Shown piece by piece: positions 22,610 to 31,557 of a stretch of 36,042 nt of DNA (its first letter is position 1; every line of letters starts with the position of its first letter). The stretch is from an uncultured Lachnospiraceae bacterium (GTDB lineage: Bacteria > Bacillota > Clostridia > Lachnospirales > Lachnospiraceae): positions 1 to 36,042 of the forward strand of contig CAMWLJ010000031.1 of the NCBI GenBank assembly GCA_947175055.1, given 5' to 3'. The position numbers were made by a program, and so were the translations under genes. Under the pieces are notes generated by a model. The model saw only the letters and a program-made list of their open reading frames with translations, was not told the origin of the DNA and made no database searches.

Positions 22610-23359
22610 CTACCAGTTCTTCTTCTGCTTTCTAAGCGTTTTGCGCTCAGCATCAAAAATATATTTAATAATCTCTTCCCTTTCTTCCGTATCCACATTA
22701 ATATACTGGATTCTATGTTCATAGGAACCCGAACGGTTTTCTATTTCCTTAACGGATAATACTTTCCCGATGAGACTGTATTCCTTCTCTTCCTTATCCA
22801 CCAACAGCCTGTACCTACACATGATCAAGCTGTCCACCTCATATGCGTAATCCGCCACAAAGCGAAGTCCTCCTCCGCTGATATCTACGATCACGCTATC
22901 TTTAAGCGGTAATTCCGGCACCCTTCTCTTAATCTGCCCCGCTTCCGCAAGCTTTACTTCATCCGTCTCAAGCGGCCTAGATGCCATCTCCAGCGCACAG
23001 CTGAGACGATAGTATTCTCTTCTTTGATATTTACGGAGATTACTTGTCAGATCCATCACCAAAACAAACACATTCTTATCCTTATAGCGGTCCACGACCC
23101 TGGCGTAGCACTGATAAAGTCCCATCTCAGTAAAAAAGTAAAGATCGTATTCGCCATCTACCGGCAGTGTAACGACTCTTGCCTTCTCCATCGGCATAAG
23201 AATCTCTATCCGGTCTTCCGAAAGAATATCCAGCACCTTGCTCTGATAGCCTTTCCCCCCTGTTCTGACCTCGTCTCCTTCGTCCAGCTCCAGATGCTCC
23301 ATTTCCTGCAAGTCCACACGACAGCCTGGAACTACATATTTTCCCAAAAGATTTGCCAT
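22610..23359 (-). CDS. YcgR-type flagellar brake protein with PilZ c-di-GMP-binding domain
   Basis: YcgR-family proteins (MotI/DgrA in B. subtilis) bind c-di-GMP and slow or disengage the flagellar motor by contacting the stator or switch. The 249-aa protein has an N-terminal YcgR-like beta domain (about 1-105) followed by a PilZ domain. Both binding motifs are intact: R-x3-R in RREYYR (Arg114 and Arg118) and D-x-S-x2-G in DISGGG (159-164). The ATG at 23359 has GGAGG with a 5-nt spacer. It is inserted between flhG and cheB, inside the motility operon, so a c-di-GMP receptor is made along with the motor it probably controls. MotA, the presumed target by analogy with MotI, is encoded in the same operon. 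Confidence 0.9.
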   Translation of the reverse strand: MANLLGKYVVPGCRVDLQEMEHLELDEGDEVRTGGKGYQSKVLDILSEDRIEILMPMEKARVVTLPVDGEYDLYFFTEMGLYQCYARVVDRYKDKNVFVLVMDLTSNLRKYQRREYYRLSCALEMASRPLETDEVKLAEAGQIKRRVPELPLKDSVIVDISGGGLRFVADYAYEVDSLIMCRYRLLVDKEEKEYSLIGKVLSVKEIENRSGSYEHRIQYINVDTEEREEIIKYIFDAERKTLRKQKKNW

Positions 23360-23446
23360 GTTATCCTCCTCTCCGGGCATTTTGTCATGCCACAGATCCT
23401 ATTCTCTATCATGATGTTCTTTCATAACAGTCCGCTTACTTTCTCT

Positions 23447-24322
23447 CTATCTTTTACCTATGATATGAGAGAAAAATGCCGCCATTCCACGTTTCGTCAA
23501 ATCCCTGTTCAATTCCTTGTTCATTAGTTTTGCCGCCAAGGCTTCATAGGCAAGGGAAGCCTTAGCTCGTGGATTATCTAAAGATACCGGCATCTGCTGC
23601 ATGACAGCTTTGGCCAGCTGCTGATCCTGGGGGATCATACCCAGATAGGTGATCGGTACCCTTAAATACCGTACTACCACTGCCTTCAGCTTGGAAAACA
23701 GCGCTTCCGCTTCTGTCTCATTGACTACCTTATTGGCGATCACCTTCACTGATGTCGTTTCGCTGGAATATCTCGGATGTCTGTTCAATGCTTTAAGCAG
23801 CGAGTAGGAATCCGTAATGGAAGTCGGCTCCGGTGTCGTAACAAGCAGGATCTCACCGCTTGCCACCAGAAATTCCAATACCGCATCTGATATACCGGCA
23901 CCGGTATCTATGATGATCGTATCCGCCATCTCATCCAGCTGTACCAGATTCTGCACAATGTAATTCAGATAATCCCTGCTCAGGTTAGACATACCTGCTA
24001 TACCGGAGCCCCCTGAGATAAACCCCACATCCATCGGTCCCCAGGTAATGATATCCTTAATATTCTTCCCCTGGTAGATCAGATCACACAAGTTATGCTT
24101 CGGCACGGCTCCGAACATGATCTCAATATTCGCCAAGCCGAAATCCGCATCCAGTATGATGACTTTCTGTCCCATCTTCCTAAATTGTATCGCCAGATTG
24201 ATTGCCGTATTGGATTTACCAACACCGCCCTTACCGCTTGTAACAGTGATCACTCTTGCCAAAGGTGTATGCGGCTGACTGTTTGCCTTGATTATATTCC
24301 TTAATTGTTCAGCCTGATCCAT
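23447..24322 (-). CDS. flhG: Flagellar number/placement ATPase FlhG (YlxH, MinD-like)
   Basis: FlhG is a MinD/ParA-type ATPase that controls flagellar number and pattern with FlhF and helps C-ring assembly through FliM/FliY. The 291-aa protein starts with the activator helix containing DQAEQLR (residues 2-8), matching the DQAxxLR motif known to stimulate FlhF GTPase activity. It then has a deviant Walker A SGKGGVGKS (residues 29-37), switch I/II region LDADFGLANIEIMFG and IIIDTGAGIS, and a C-terminal hydrophobic helix that could act as a membrane-targeting sequence. It starts 12 nt after flhF. All key residues are present. Confidence 0.96.
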   Translation of the reverse strand: MDQAEQLRNIIKANSQPHTPLARVITVTSGKGGVGKSNTAINLAIQFRKMGQKVIILDADFGLANIEIMFGAVPKHNLCDLIYQGKNIKDIITWGPMDVGFISGGSGIAGMSNLSRDYLNYIVQNLVQLDEMADTIIIDTGAGISDAVLEFLVASGEILLVTTPEPTSITDSYSLLKALNRHPRYSSETTSVKVIANKVVNETEAEALFSKLKAVVVRYLRVPITYLGMIPQDQQLAKAVMQQMPVSLDNPRAKASLAYEALAAKLMNKELNRDLTKRGMAAFFSHIIGKR

Positions 24323-24334
24323 CAGCCTTCCTCC

Positions 24335-25558
24335 TTAGTTCTTTCCTCCAAGCAGTTTCTTGACCGTACTCTGTGGATTAAACTCCTCGATATCGTCAGG
24401 AACATTCTGTCCGTACGTCACATAGGACAAAGATGCCCCTGTATACAGTTTCAGATTCAGTAAATTCCCAAGCGTAGTTGTCTCATCGAGTTTCGTAAAG
24501 ATCAGTTTGTAATCCGCTATTTCTTTATAAGAATCTGCGATGCTGACCAAATCCCGATATTTCGTCGTGGCACTCAGAACCAAGTAGACTTCTTTATCCA
24601 CCTTACCGTCCACAGAGTGGATAAAGCTTCCCATGCTTTCCTTCTGTGTCGTATTCTGATGAGAATGCCCTGCCGTATCGACCAGAATATAATCATAATC
24701 CTTAAAATCTTCCATTGCCTTACCTACTTCTTCCACCGTATAGATGATACGGAAAGGCACTTCCAAAATATTCGCATAAATACGCAACTGTTCCGCCGCA
24801 GCGATCCGATAGGTATCGGCAGTGAGCAGCGCGACTTTCTTCTTCTGATCCACTCTGAATATGGAAGCAAGCTTGGCGATCGTAGTCGTTTTACCAACTC
24901 CTGTCGGTCCGATAAAAAATACGATCTTGATATCATTTTCTGCCGGTGTAATACAATCCGGTTTCCCGAACTTGAGGATCATCTTTTGATAAATATTGGC
25001 CAGCGCATAATCAAATGGCATATTGGGTTTGTTGATCTGTCCGATCTCGTCGATGATCTCACTTGCATATTTCTCATCTACTTCATTATCCAGCATCGTA
25101 TCGTGGAGCAGCTTCATGAATCTGTCGATCTCGGTCTCTTCTTTCGGCTCCTCCAGACTTTCTTCCTTTTTGTCCTCTTTCTCTTTCTCCTCTTCCGGCT
25201 TCTGTAACTGCTGTTCCAGCAAAGACTGCAGGCTGTCTAATTTCTCTTCGATCGCACTGCTCTCTTTCTTGGGCTTCTCTTCCACAGCTTCCGTTGCTGC
25301 CGGCGCCGGTATGACAGGCGTCTCTTTTGACTGGCTGGATGCTATGACGTTATTGATCGCCGATACGGCTGCCGTATACTTCTCATTCTCTTCTTCTAAG
25401 GCCACCGTCACTTCCACCGTATGCGGTTTCAGGAAGGCAAACAGCCCCTTGGCCTTAATGTCCTTGACATTCATGACTACAACGCCCTCGCCTAATTCCT
25501 TTTTGGCATTGGCTATCGCTTCATTTTCTGTTCTTGCCGTAAATTTCTTGATAATCAT
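24335..25558 (-). CDS. flhF: Flagellar biosynthesis SRP-like GTPase FlhF
   Basis: FlhF is an SRP-family GTPase (with Ffh and FtsY) that sets the site of flagellar assembly and is stimulated by FlhG. The 407-aa protein has an N-terminal B-domain (MIIKKFTARTENEAIANAKK onwards), a Glu/Lys/Pro-rich linker with coiled-coil character (about 95-150), an N domain, and the G domain. That domain has P-loop IGPTGVGKTTT, TADTYRIAAAEQLR (insertion box/switch I), G3 DTAGHS, G4 TKLD and the closing GNLLNLKLYTGASLSYVTYG. G3 has His where many homologues have Arg; I treat this as ordinary variation. The start codon overlaps the flhA stop (TAATG), implying translational coupling. Confidence 0.97.
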   Translation of the reverse strand: MIIKKFTARTENEAIANAKKELGEGVVVMNVKDIKAKGLFAFLKPHTVEVTVALEEENEKYTAAVSAINNVIASSQSKETPVIPAPAATEAVEEKPKKESSAIEEKLDSLQSLLEQQLQKPEEEKEKEDKKEESLEEPKEETEIDRFMKLLHDTMLDNEVDEKYASEIIDEIGQINKPNMPFDYALANIYQKMILKFGKPDCITPAENDIKIVFFIGPTGVGKTTTIAKLASIFRVDQKKKVALLTADTYRIAAAEQLRIYANILEVPFRIIYTVEEVGKAMEDFKDYDYILVDTAGHSHQNTTQKESMGSFIHSVDGKVDKEVYLVLSATTKYRDLVSIADSYKEIADYKLIFTKLDETTTLGNLLNLKLYTGASLSYVTYGQNVPDDIEEFNPQSTVKKLLGGKN

Positions 25559-27600
25559 TATGCTGTCACCATCCCAACAGACTGTAATTCAATATTGGAT
25601 TCTACTTCGTTATATGATACAACGACCAGATCCTTGTAATAATCTTCCGTCAGTTTCTTAAAATATACTCTCACAATGGGCGAAGTGATGACTACCGGCA
25701 TCTTACCCAGATCTTCCAGTTTCTTCGTCTCTACACCCACTGAATCCATGATCGCCCTGGTCTTGCTTGGATCCAGTGTCAGATAAGCTCCCTGCTCCGT
25801 CTGTTTCACACTGCCCATGATCTCCTGTTCCAGCTTGGGATCCAGCGTCACAACGCTTGTCGTCTCATTGGGCGGGAAGAACTTATTGGATATCGCCCGC
25901 TTGAGACTCTGTCTGACATACTCTGTCAGGATATCTGTATCCCTTGTGGTCGCCGCATAGTCGGCAAGTGTCTCAAAAATACTCAACAGATCCCTGATCG
26001 ATATTCCTTCCCTCAACAGATTCTGTAATACCTTCTGGATCTCACCAAGCCCAAGCAGCTTCGGCACCAGTTCTTCCACCAAAGAAGGATTGGACTCCCG
26101 CAGATTGTTGACAAGATTCTGGACGTCCTGTCTTGTCAGCAGTTCGGCTATGTACTGCCTGATGATCTCCGTCAAATGTGTCGCTATGATAGATGGCGGG
26201 TCTACTACAGTGTATCCCATGCTCTCCGCCCGTTCTCTCTGTCCTTCCGTGATCCAGATCGCCGGCAGATGGAAAGAAGGCTCGAAAGTAGGAATACCGG
26301 CGATCTCCTCCTCAACATATCCCGGGTTCATCGCCATATAATGGTCAAACAAGATCTCACCCTCACTGACCTGTACGCCTTTAATCTTAATAATATATTG
26401 GTTTGGATTCAGCTGTATATTATCACGAAGGCGGATGATCGGAACTACAGTACCGAGTTCAAGCGCGATCTGGCGCCTGATCATAACAACACGGTCTAAT
26501 AAGTCACCGCCCTGATTCACATCCGCAAGCGGTATGATACCATAGCCAAACTCGAGTTCAATGGGATCCACCTGCAACAACGATGTAACATTCTCCGGCT
26601 GCCTGATCTCTTCGGCCGCCGCCTCCTCCTCATCAGCTTCGTGTTCAATCTCTGCCGTCTCGATCGTACCTGCCATAATTCTTCCGGCCACAATAAACAC
26701 CATTCCCATACCCACAAACACTACGGAATTGAGTGGTGTGACAATACCAAGGCCTGCCATGACCGCACCCACCAGATACAAAACCTTTGGCACACCAAAC
26801 AGCTGGCCGATCAGCACCGTACCAAAATCAGCATCCTTAGACCCTTTCGTCACCAGAATACCGGTTGACAGAGAAATCAGCAGGGAAGGAATCTGGCTTA
26901 CCAGACCGTCACCGATCGTCAAGATCGTGAAAGTCGACAAAGCCTCATTTAACTCCATCCCCTGCCGCAGTACTCCCATCGTAATACCGCCAATGATATT
27001 GATCACCGTAATGAAGAGACCTGCCGCCGCATCTCCTTTAACATACTTTACGGCACCGTCCATGGAACCGAAGAAGCTGGCCTCCTCCTGTATCTTCTCA
27101 CGACGTCTCTTCGCCTCTGCATCGTTGATCGCGCCGGTATTTAAGTCTGCGTCGATAGCCATCTGCTTACCAGGCATCGCATCCAGCGTAAATCTCGCCG
27201 TAACTTCAGCCACACGCTCGGAACCTTTATTGATGATCATGAACTGTACAATGATCAGAATGATAAAGACGATACAGCCGACAACGATATCATTGCCGCC
27301 CACGTATTGTCCAAAAGTCCGGACCACGTTACCGGGATTGCCGGTCGTCAGGATCAGCTTGGTCGAAGAGACATTCAGAGCGATCCTGAATACCGTTGTA
27401 AAAAGCAGAATCGTCGGGAAGTACGACATGTTCAGCACTTCATTGGCAAACATACAGCCAAATAGAACCGTAAATGCCACTGCAATATTACATGCCAGCA
27501 ATACATCCAGAAGTCCCGCAGGAACAGACACGATCAACATGATAAACGCGGCAAGTACATATGCGGCTACACCCAGATCAGCCTTCCTCAGTTTTCCCAT
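25558..27600 (-). CDS. flhA: Flagellar type III export gate protein FlhA
   Basis: FlhA forms the nonameric export ring: its membrane domain uses proton motive force and its cytoplasmic domain docks chaperone-substrate complexes. The 680-aa protein has about eight N-terminal membrane segments (roughly 8-320) including the conserved FHIPEP-family loop (RFTLDAMPGKQMAIDADLN) with invariant charged residues. A linker with acidic residues (HEADEEEAAAEE) and the large cytoplasmic domain follow (about 345-680). The ATG at 27600 follows AGGAG; a GTG-initiated extension to 27645 has no good site. It lies between flhB and flhF as in B. subtilis, overlapping flhF. Confidence 0.97.
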   Translation of the reverse strand: MGKLRKADLGVAAYVLAAFIMLIVSVPAGLLDVLLACNIAVAFTVLFGCMFANEVLNMSYFPTILLFTTVFRIALNVSSTKLILTTGNPGNVVRTFGQYVGGNDIVVGCIVFIILIIVQFMIINKGSERVAEVTARFTLDAMPGKQMAIDADLNTGAINDAEAKRRREKIQEEASFFGSMDGAVKYVKGDAAAGLFITVINIIGGITMGVLRQGMELNEALSTFTILTIGDGLVSQIPSLLISLSTGILVTKGSKDADFGTVLIGQLFGVPKVLYLVGAVMAGLGIVTPLNSVVFVGMGMVFIVAGRIMAGTIETAEIEHEADEEEAAAEEIRQPENVTSLLQVDPIELEFGYGIIPLADVNQGGDLLDRVVMIRRQIALELGTVVPIIRLRDNIQLNPNQYIIKIKGVQVSEGEILFDHYMAMNPGYVEEEIAGIPTFEPSFHLPAIWITEGQRERAESMGYTVVDPPSIIATHLTEIIRQYIAELLTRQDVQNLVNNLRESNPSLVEELVPKLLGLGEIQKVLQNLLREGISIRDLLSIFETLADYAATTRDTDILTEYVRQSLKRAISNKFFPPNETTSVVTLDPKLEQEIMGSVKQTEQGAYLTLDPSKTRAIMDSVGVETKKLEDLGKMPVVITSPIVRVYFKKLTEDYYKDLVVVSYNEVESNIELQSVGMVTA

Positions 27601-27681
27601 GACTGCTTTTTCTCCTTTCCATTCCCTATTCGGTATGCTCAGCACTGCTCGTGCGCAGAAGCATCCGGTCGGTGTTCTTTT

Positions 27682-28794
27682 CTATACTTTACCCTGCAGA
27701 TGATATACAAAGGCCAGAACCTCGGCCACCGCCTGATACAGTTCCGGCGGCACTACACTGCCGATATCTACATTGGCGTACAACATACGTGCAAGTGGTT
27801 TATTTTCTACGATCTCTATATGATTTTCTTTGGCTGACTCCTTGATCTTCTGTGCCAGATAATCCGCTCCTTTGGCGACAACATAAGGCGCGTCATAGAG
27901 TTCCGGATCATACTTGATCGCCACCGCATAATGCGTCGGATTCGTGATGACCACATCCGCCTGCGGAAGCTGCTGCATCATACGACGTCTTGATGCCTCC
28001 TGCATTCTCTGCCGCTGTTTGCCCTTGATCTGCGGATCACCTTCCTGATTCTTATACTCGTCTTTGACTTCCTGCTTGGTCATCTTCATATCCTTCTTGA
28101 ACTTCACCTTCTGGTAAATATAGTCTGCCAGGGCAATGATCATATAGAAAAGTGATATGCGCATCCCAAGATTCACCACCAGCTGACCAACCTGCAGGAT
28201 CCCCTGATTCAAAGACATATCATAAAACAGGAACAGTGGCAGCATATTATCCTTAAGATAAGAATAAACAACATATGCGATCAACCCGATCTTAAGAATA
28301 GACTTCACCAACTCTACCAGTGAATTGATGGAAAAAAAACGCTTAAAACCATTGACCGGATTCAATTTATTGAATTTGGGCTGCAGGGGTTTTGTCGTAG
28401 GACTCCATTTTACCTGAATCAAATTCGTTGCAAATGCCACCAGAAATCCCACTGCCAGAAAAGGAGCCATCGTCACCAGAATGCGGAGCATTGCACTCAC
28501 AAAAACTGTATTGATCGTGTTCTCCGGTATAAAACCGTCATACAACTTAATATATTCCGGTATCCTGGAATAAACATCATACATATTTCCCACAAAGAAG
28601 GTGCCCATATATTCAATCCAGAAAGAAAGCAGTATGAAGAACACAAGCAGTTCGAATGCACTGGTCACTTCCTTGCTCTTAGCAACCTGCCCTTCCTTGC
28701 GGGCATCCGACAGCTTCTTGGAAGTAGGTTCTTCTGTCTTCTCTCCTCCCGGTCCGTCCTTGGCAAAGAACTGAAGATCATATTTCAGGATCAC
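27682..28794 (-). CDS. flhB: Flagellar type III export switch protein FlhB
   Basis: FlhB switches export specificity from rod/hook to filament substrates after self-cleavage. The 370-aa protein has an N-terminal cytoplasmic basic segment (EEPTSKKLSDARKEGQVAKS), four membrane segments, and a cytoplasmic autocleavage domain with NPTH at about 285-288. Cleavage is expected between Asn and Pro. The start overlaps fliR by 4 nt (ATGA). It is not fused to FliR, unlike in some clostridia. The length is typical (B. subtilis 360). Confidence 0.97.
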   Translation of the reverse strand: MILKYDLQFFAKDGPGGEKTEEPTSKKLSDARKEGQVAKSKEVTSAFELLVFFILLSFWIEYMGTFFVGNMYDVYSRIPEYIKLYDGFIPENTINTVFVSAMLRILVTMAPFLAVGFLVAFATNLIQVKWSPTTKPLQPKFNKLNPVNGFKRFFSINSLVELVKSILKIGLIAYVVYSYLKDNMLPLFLFYDMSLNQGILQVGQLVVNLGMRISLFYMIIALADYIYQKVKFKKDMKMTKQEVKDEYKNQEGDPQIKGKQRQRMQEASRRRMMQQLPQADVVITNPTHYAVAIKYDPELYDAPYVVAKGADYLAQKIKESAKENHIEIVENKPLARMLYANVDIGSVVPPELYQAVAEVLAFVYHLQGKV

Positions 28795-29570
28795 GTCATT
28801 CCCTCCACAAAGGATACGATCATCCCCTTCATCCCTTCAAACACATAGTCGGCTGCACTCGGCAGCATCCTGACTGTAAGAAACAAAATCCCCAAGCCTA
28901 TCAACACCTTAAGCTGTATACCGACGGCAAACATATTAAGCTGTGGGGATACCTTGGCCAAAATACCCAGAATACTGTTCAGGAGTATCATCGTACAGAA
29001 GATCGGAAGAATGATCCGAAACCCCATTACCAGATAATTTCCCATAAAGCTGGCCACGGACTCTAAAAGCGCCTCCGTCTTAAACACCGCTCCATTAACA
29101 GGAATTAATGTAAAGCTGTCTATCAGAGCAAGCAACAGATATTGATACATCCCCGTGATCATTAAAAACAAAGTAAAAATATATTGATAAAACACCCCGG
29201 TAAAGGTAGCCTGCTGTCTTGTCGCCGGATCCATCAGGGAAACCATGGAAATACCGATCTCCATATCAGCTATGCTGCCGGCCAGAGAAGTGACTGTCGA
29301 ACAGATTTGCGCTCCCCAGCCGATCAGGAAACCGGTCAATGCTTCCTTCATAACGATAACAGCATACCCAAGAAGCGTATTATAAACCACCTCGTTGTGC
29401 TCAACTCCTGTAAAGACCAGATAACTCAAGAATATGCTGAAACCGACCCGAATCATCCTTGGTGTATTACTCATGGAAAAGAATGGTGCAGCATAAACAA
29501 AACATGTGATCCGCACGAGAACGAGCAAGAAATACTCTAAATCTGCATAGGTAAAGGTAATATCTATCAT
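28791..29570 (-). CDS. fliR: Flagellar type III export gate protein FliR
   Basis: FliR, FliP and FliQ form the helical export gate (P5Q4R1). The 259-aa protein starts MIDITFTYADLEYFLL and is almost entirely hydrophobic, with six or so membrane segments. The conserved patterns include RITCFVYAAPFFS near the N-terminus, the GFLIGWGAQICSTV segment and a C-terminal QLNMFAVGIQLKVLIG. The ATG at 29570 follows GGGGGTG with a 5-nt spacer; a 10-residue extension to 29600 is not supported. It ends inside the flhB start codon. Confidence 0.95.
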   Translation of the reverse strand: MIDITFTYADLEYFLLVLVRITCFVYAAPFFSMSNTPRMIRVGFSIFLSYLVFTGVEHNEVVYNTLLGYAVIVMKEALTGFLIGWGAQICSTVTSLAGSIADMEIGISMVSLMDPATRQQATFTGVFYQYIFTLFLMITGMYQYLLLALIDSFTLIPVNGAVFKTEALLESVASFMGNYLVMGFRIILPIFCTMILLNSILGILAKVSPQLNMFAVGIQLKVLIGLGILFLTVRMLPSAADYVFEGMKGMIVSFVEGMT

Positions 29571-29609
29571 ACTTGCACCCCCATGTCTTCTCCGACACAA
29601 ATACCCGTG

Positions 29610-29879
29610 CTATCTGATATAGACATTAAAGTCAGACCATAAATTGGTCATAAACTCCACCATGTTATTCATGATCCAATGTCCCATAACGATCAGAGTC
29701 AGGAATATGGCCAGAATCTTCGGAACAAAAGTGAGCGTCTGTTCCTGGATGGACGTGACTGTCTGAAAAATACTGACTAGCAGACCCACACACAAAGACA
29801 CCAGCAAAAGTGGCGCCGCACATTTAATGATCGTATAGATTGCCGTTGAGGCAATGGCTGTGACGTCATCTATTACCAT
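29610..29879 (-). CDS. fliQ: Flagellar type III export gate protein FliQ
   Basis: FliQ is the small two-helix subunit wrapping the FliP-FliR core of the export gate. The 89-aa protein has exactly two membrane helices (about 15-37 and 50-72) joined by the conserved VSIFQTVTSIQEQTLTFVPK segment. Length and pattern are canonical. It lies 31 nt after fliP and about 40 nt before the fliR start. Confidence 0.96.
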   Translation of the reverse strand: MVIDDVTAIASTAIYTIIKCAAPLLLVSLCVGLLVSIFQTVTSIQEQTLTFVPKILAIFLTLIVMGHWIMNNMVEFMTNLWSDFNVYIR

Positions 29880-29910
29880 ATTCGCCCTTCCTTTCCCAGA
29901 TACCTAACGC

Positions 29911-30795
29911 TTATTTGACTATAAAGCTTTCCACCAGATTCTTAATGATCAGATACCATCCATCTGCCAGCACAAACAGCAGTATTTTAAACGGCATAGA
30001 GATCGTTGTCGGCGGCAGCATCATCATACCCATACTCATCAGGGTCGATGCCACGACCATATCGATCACAATAAAAGGAATGTAGATCATAAACCCGATA
30101 ATGAATGCCGTTCTCAGTTCACTGATAATGAAACTCGGCACCAGCACGCTCATAGGAATATCATCCAACTCTCCACTCCACTCCAGCCGGCTGATCCCCA
30201 TAAAAAGGCTCACGTCTTTCTTCTGTGTCTGACCATACATAAAGGTACGCAGGGGTGCTGCCGCTTTCGTAAGCATTTCCTCATTGGTAAGCTCACCTGC
30301 CTCATAGGGAACCACTGCCTCATTATAAACTGTAGTCAGTGTAGGCTGCATGATAAAGAACGTCAAAAAGAGCGCAATACCTATCAAAACTGTATTAGGC
30401 GGCGCTGTCTGTGTATTGAGAGCCTGCCTCGTAAAATGCAGAACAATGATGATTCTGGTAAACGAGGTCAACATTACGATCAATGACGGTGCTATCCCAA
30501 TCAGAGTCAGTATGATCAGAATGCGCAGAGCGCCGTTCACACTGCCGTTCCCATTGTCAACCGAAACCGTCACCGTATTGGCTATATTCAATTCTGCTAA
30601 TTCATCGGCATCCTGTGACGTACCCGGCTCCCTTTCATTCGTCCTCTCCTGCTCTGTTCCCGTAAGATTAGAGTCACGATAAGGCGTATCCAATGATGCC
30701 TTTGCCGTCATCCCATGTCCAAGATACAGTATGCCTGCCAGAAACAGCAGGCATACCAACTTTGCCAAATGATATCCGGAAAAATGTCTTTTCAT
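29911..30795 (-). CDS. fliP: Flagellar type III export gate protein FliP
   Basis: FliP subunits form the pore of the export gate. The 294-aa precursor has an N-terminal signal sequence (basic MKRHFSGYHLAK, core LVCLLFLAGILYLG, likely cleavage near TAKA, residues 31-34), as is usual for FliP. A hydrophilic stretch of about 50-60 residues follows, and then the conserved core begins at ALRILIILTLIGIAPSLIV. Diagnostic motifs include MLTSFTRIIIVLHFTRQAL, QTAPPNTVLIGIALFLTFF and MGMMMLPPTTISMPFKILLF. The hydrophilic extension before the core is longer than in B. subtilis FliP (221 aa). The start overlaps fliO by 4 nt. Confidence 0.96.
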   Translation of the reverse strand: MKRHFSGYHLAKLVCLLFLAGILYLGHGMTAKASLDTPYRDSNLTGTEQERTNEREPGTSQDADELAELNIANTVTVSVDNGNGSVNGALRILIILTLIGIAPSLIVMLTSFTRIIIVLHFTRQALNTQTAPPNTVLIGIALFLTFFIMQPTLTTVYNEAVVPYEAGELTNEEMLTKAAAPLRTFMYGQTQKKDVSLFMGISRLEWSGELDDIPMSVLVPSFIISELRTAFIIGFMIYIPFIVIDMVVASTLMSMGMMMLPPTTISMPFKILLFVLADGWYLIIKNLVESFIVK

Positions 30796-31175
30796 TCGTC
30801 TCGCCCATCTTCTTTTTCCAGAATACTTTTATTTTGTACTTTATCCAAAATATCCTTAAAACGCATTGTCTTAGGCACACTCCCATCAGAAAGGATCAAA
30901 TCCTGCTCCGGAATCTCTGTTAACATTGTAACAGTATCTTTACAGATTGCCACTGCCAAATATTTCTGGCCTACCCGAATAATCTGAATATACTTATTAT
31001 TAGACAAGCCGATCATTTCCAAAACTTCAATATTCGTATTGGAAACCCTTCCCCTCTGGTATCCGGCCATCCATTTGGTAACGAACCAAGCGACCGCCAA
31101 TACGATCAAAAAGAGGACCAACAAAGTCATAAACTGTATATAAGAATCTGCCCCCTCGGATATTGTGAGCATCAT
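30792..31175 (-). CDS. fliO: Flagellar biosynthetic protein FliO (FliZ in Bacillus)
   Basis: FliO is a membrane chaperone for assembly of the FliP ring. The 127-aa protein has one membrane segment (about residues 16-36: TLLVLFLIVLAVAWFVTKW) followed by a cytoplasmic FliO domain with IEVLEMIGLSNNKYIQIIRV and KYLAVAICKDTVTML. It lacks the long N-terminal secreted part of B. subtilis FliZ (219 aa), so it is a short form. It overlaps the cheY stop (TAATG) and the fliP start. Identification rests on domain pattern and position between cheY and fliP; sequence conservation in this family is low. Confidence 0.88.
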   Translation of the reverse strand: MMLTISEGADSYIQFMTLLVLFLIVLAVAWFVTKWMAGYQRGRVSNTNIEVLEMIGLSNNKYIQIIRVGQKYLAVAICKDTVTMLTEIPEQDLILSDGSVPKTMRFKDILDKVQNKSILEKEDGRDE

Positions 31176-31537
31176 TATCCCACAACCTTTTTAACAGCCT
31201 CTATTACACGGTCTGCCTGGAACGGCTTAACAATGAAATCCTTTGCTCCTGACTGGATGGATTCAATTACCATTGCCTGCTGTCCCATTGCGGAACACAT
31301 AATGACCATTGCACCGGGGTCCGATTCCTTGATCTTCTTTAATGCCTGAATACCATCCATCTCCGGCATTGTGATATCCATCAACACAAGATCCGGTTTC
31401 AATAAATTATACTGCTCTACAGCCTTCGCACCATTCTCGGCCTCGCCTGCTACGTTATATCCGTTTTTCGTCAGGATATCCTTGATCATCATGCGCATAA
31501 ATGCCGCATCATCACAAATTAAAATATTCTTTGCCAT
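31175..31537 (-). CDS. cheY: Chemotaxis response regulator CheY
   Basis: CheY carries phosphate from CheA to FliM/FliY to change motor behaviour. The 120-aa single receiver domain has acidic pocket Asp9/Asp10 (ILICDDAAF), phospho-acceptor Asp54 (LVLMDITMPEMDG), Ser82 in the Thr/Ser position (MCSAMG) and Lys104 (FIVKPF). The ATG at 31537 has AGGAG with a 7-nt spacer and gives the usual MAKNILICDD start; an upstream ATG at 31558 overlapping the fliY stop would add seven residues. It lies between fliY and fliO as in B. subtilis, beside its phosphatase and target. Confidence 0.96.
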   Translation of the reverse strand: MAKNILICDDAAFMRMMIKDILTKNGYNVAGEAENGAKAVEQYNLLKPDLVLMDITMPEMDGIQALKKIKESDPGAMVIMCSAMGQQAMVIESIQSGAKDFIVKPFQADRVIEAVKKVVG

Positions 31538-31557
31538 CTCTCTTCTCCTATCATACA

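Noticed and set aside
26561-27703. 380-residue open frame on the plus strand
   Set aside because: It lies entirely antisense to flhA and the flhB-flhA gap, and its Ser/Thr/Pro-rich composition is typical of the reverse strand of a conserved gene; no family is recognisable.
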